Positions 63,624 through 64,000 of a DNA stretch of 64,000 bases are shown piece after piece. The position numbers and the translations under genes were made by a program. The notes under the pieces are model-generated. The model saw nothing but the letters and a program-made list of their open reading frames with translations, was not told the origin of the DNA and did not search any database. The stretch lies in contig VUYV01000062.1 in assembly GCA_008711295.1 (NCBI GenBank), positions 1,946,888 through 2,010,887 on the forward strand, given 5' to 3'. Numbering within the stretch: position 1 is the stretch's first letter; every line of letters begins with the position of its first letter. This DNA comes from Anarhynchus alexandrinus. Taxonomy: Eukaryota > Chordata > Aves > Charadriiformes > Charadriidae.

Positions 63624-64000
63624 TAATCAGAAAATAAACATTCTTGATTTGATTTGCTCAGCTGCTGTCTGAGCCACAAAACCTAGATTTCATCTTGTGT
63701 CCTGAACTCGACTCCCATGCTGCTTGTACAAATCTGTTGAATTCAATAAATGTATTTAGCCTTATTAAGATTCAGGAAAGCAAATATTATCCTCCAGTGA
63801 TGCAGCAGATAACAGGAGTTAATAACAAGTATGTGATAAAGATCACAGGATTCCCTGTAAACAAGATGCTGCATTGCACAGAGAGTATCTTGTCTGCATA
63901 TGTTTCATAAGTAACTAGGCATCCTCATGGGCTTCTTTAGTTATTTTAGAAAGTTGTGTAAACAGTATTATCTACTTAATGCCCCAAATGATATAATAAT

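Larger units (their letters stand above)
56401..64000. other. Gene desert, right end
   Basis: No recognised coding exon. The largest frame, 136 aa on the - strand at 61621-62031, crosses a T/C-rich and poly-A stretch and contains a poly-Phe run from that tract, so it is taken as chance. A SINE-like fragment lies near 58621-58670, with TCF-like motifs at 57649 and 63615 and a CTCF-like motif at 62874. Confidence 0.5.

Overview
This window is vertebrate nuclear DNA, most likely from a bird. It is AT-rich and carries few repeats. The recognisable repeats are a CR1 LINE whose 3' end is built of the ATTCTATGATTCT-type octamers seen in sauropsids, a second and much older reptile-type CR1 relic, and a few old MIR-like fragments. 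The only recognisable protein-coding gene is split by GT-AG introns. Most long open frames in the window are chance frames in non-coding DNA.

Left edge (1-6577): the last three coding exons of NKD1 (naked cuticle homolog 1, a Dishevelled-binding feedback inhibitor of Wnt signalling) lie on the + strand at 1-77 (cut by the window edge), 5108-5238 and 6003-6577. The splice phases join exactly. Together they encode about 260 C-terminal residues, ending in the family's histidine-rich tail. The N-terminal half, with the myristoylation site and the EF-hand/Dishevelled-binding region, lies upstream of the window.

6578 to about 9.7 kb (possibly to 13.06 kb): AT-rich DNA read as the NKD1 3' untranslated region. 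It holds an assembly gap of 75 N inside a poly-G run, AU-rich elements, and candidate poly(A) signals at 8972, 9630, 12845 and 13031.

15.74-17.26 kb: a small GC- and CpG-rich island in otherwise AT-rich sequence. It contains G-runs, a TATAAA, a perfect 30-bp inverted repeat whose loop holds a single N, and a consensus splice donor. It may be an undescribed promoter or transcript start, but no protein was recognised there.

17.3-64 kb: a gene desert as far as I can read it. A repeat cluster at 28.5-30.25 kb holds a MIR-like SINE, an ancient + strand CR1 relic and a - strand CR1 with an internal deletion. Other items are two CTCF-like motifs, four exact GATCAAAGG (TCF/LEF-type) sites that are of interest because NKD1 is itself a Wnt target, several segments that look like conserved non-coding elements, and an AT-rich old-repeat block at about 55.5-56.4 kb. 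SNX20, NOD2 and CYLD, which follow NKD1 in mammals, were not recognised. I saw no operons, CRISPR arrays, RNA genes, intact mobile elements or novel protein system.
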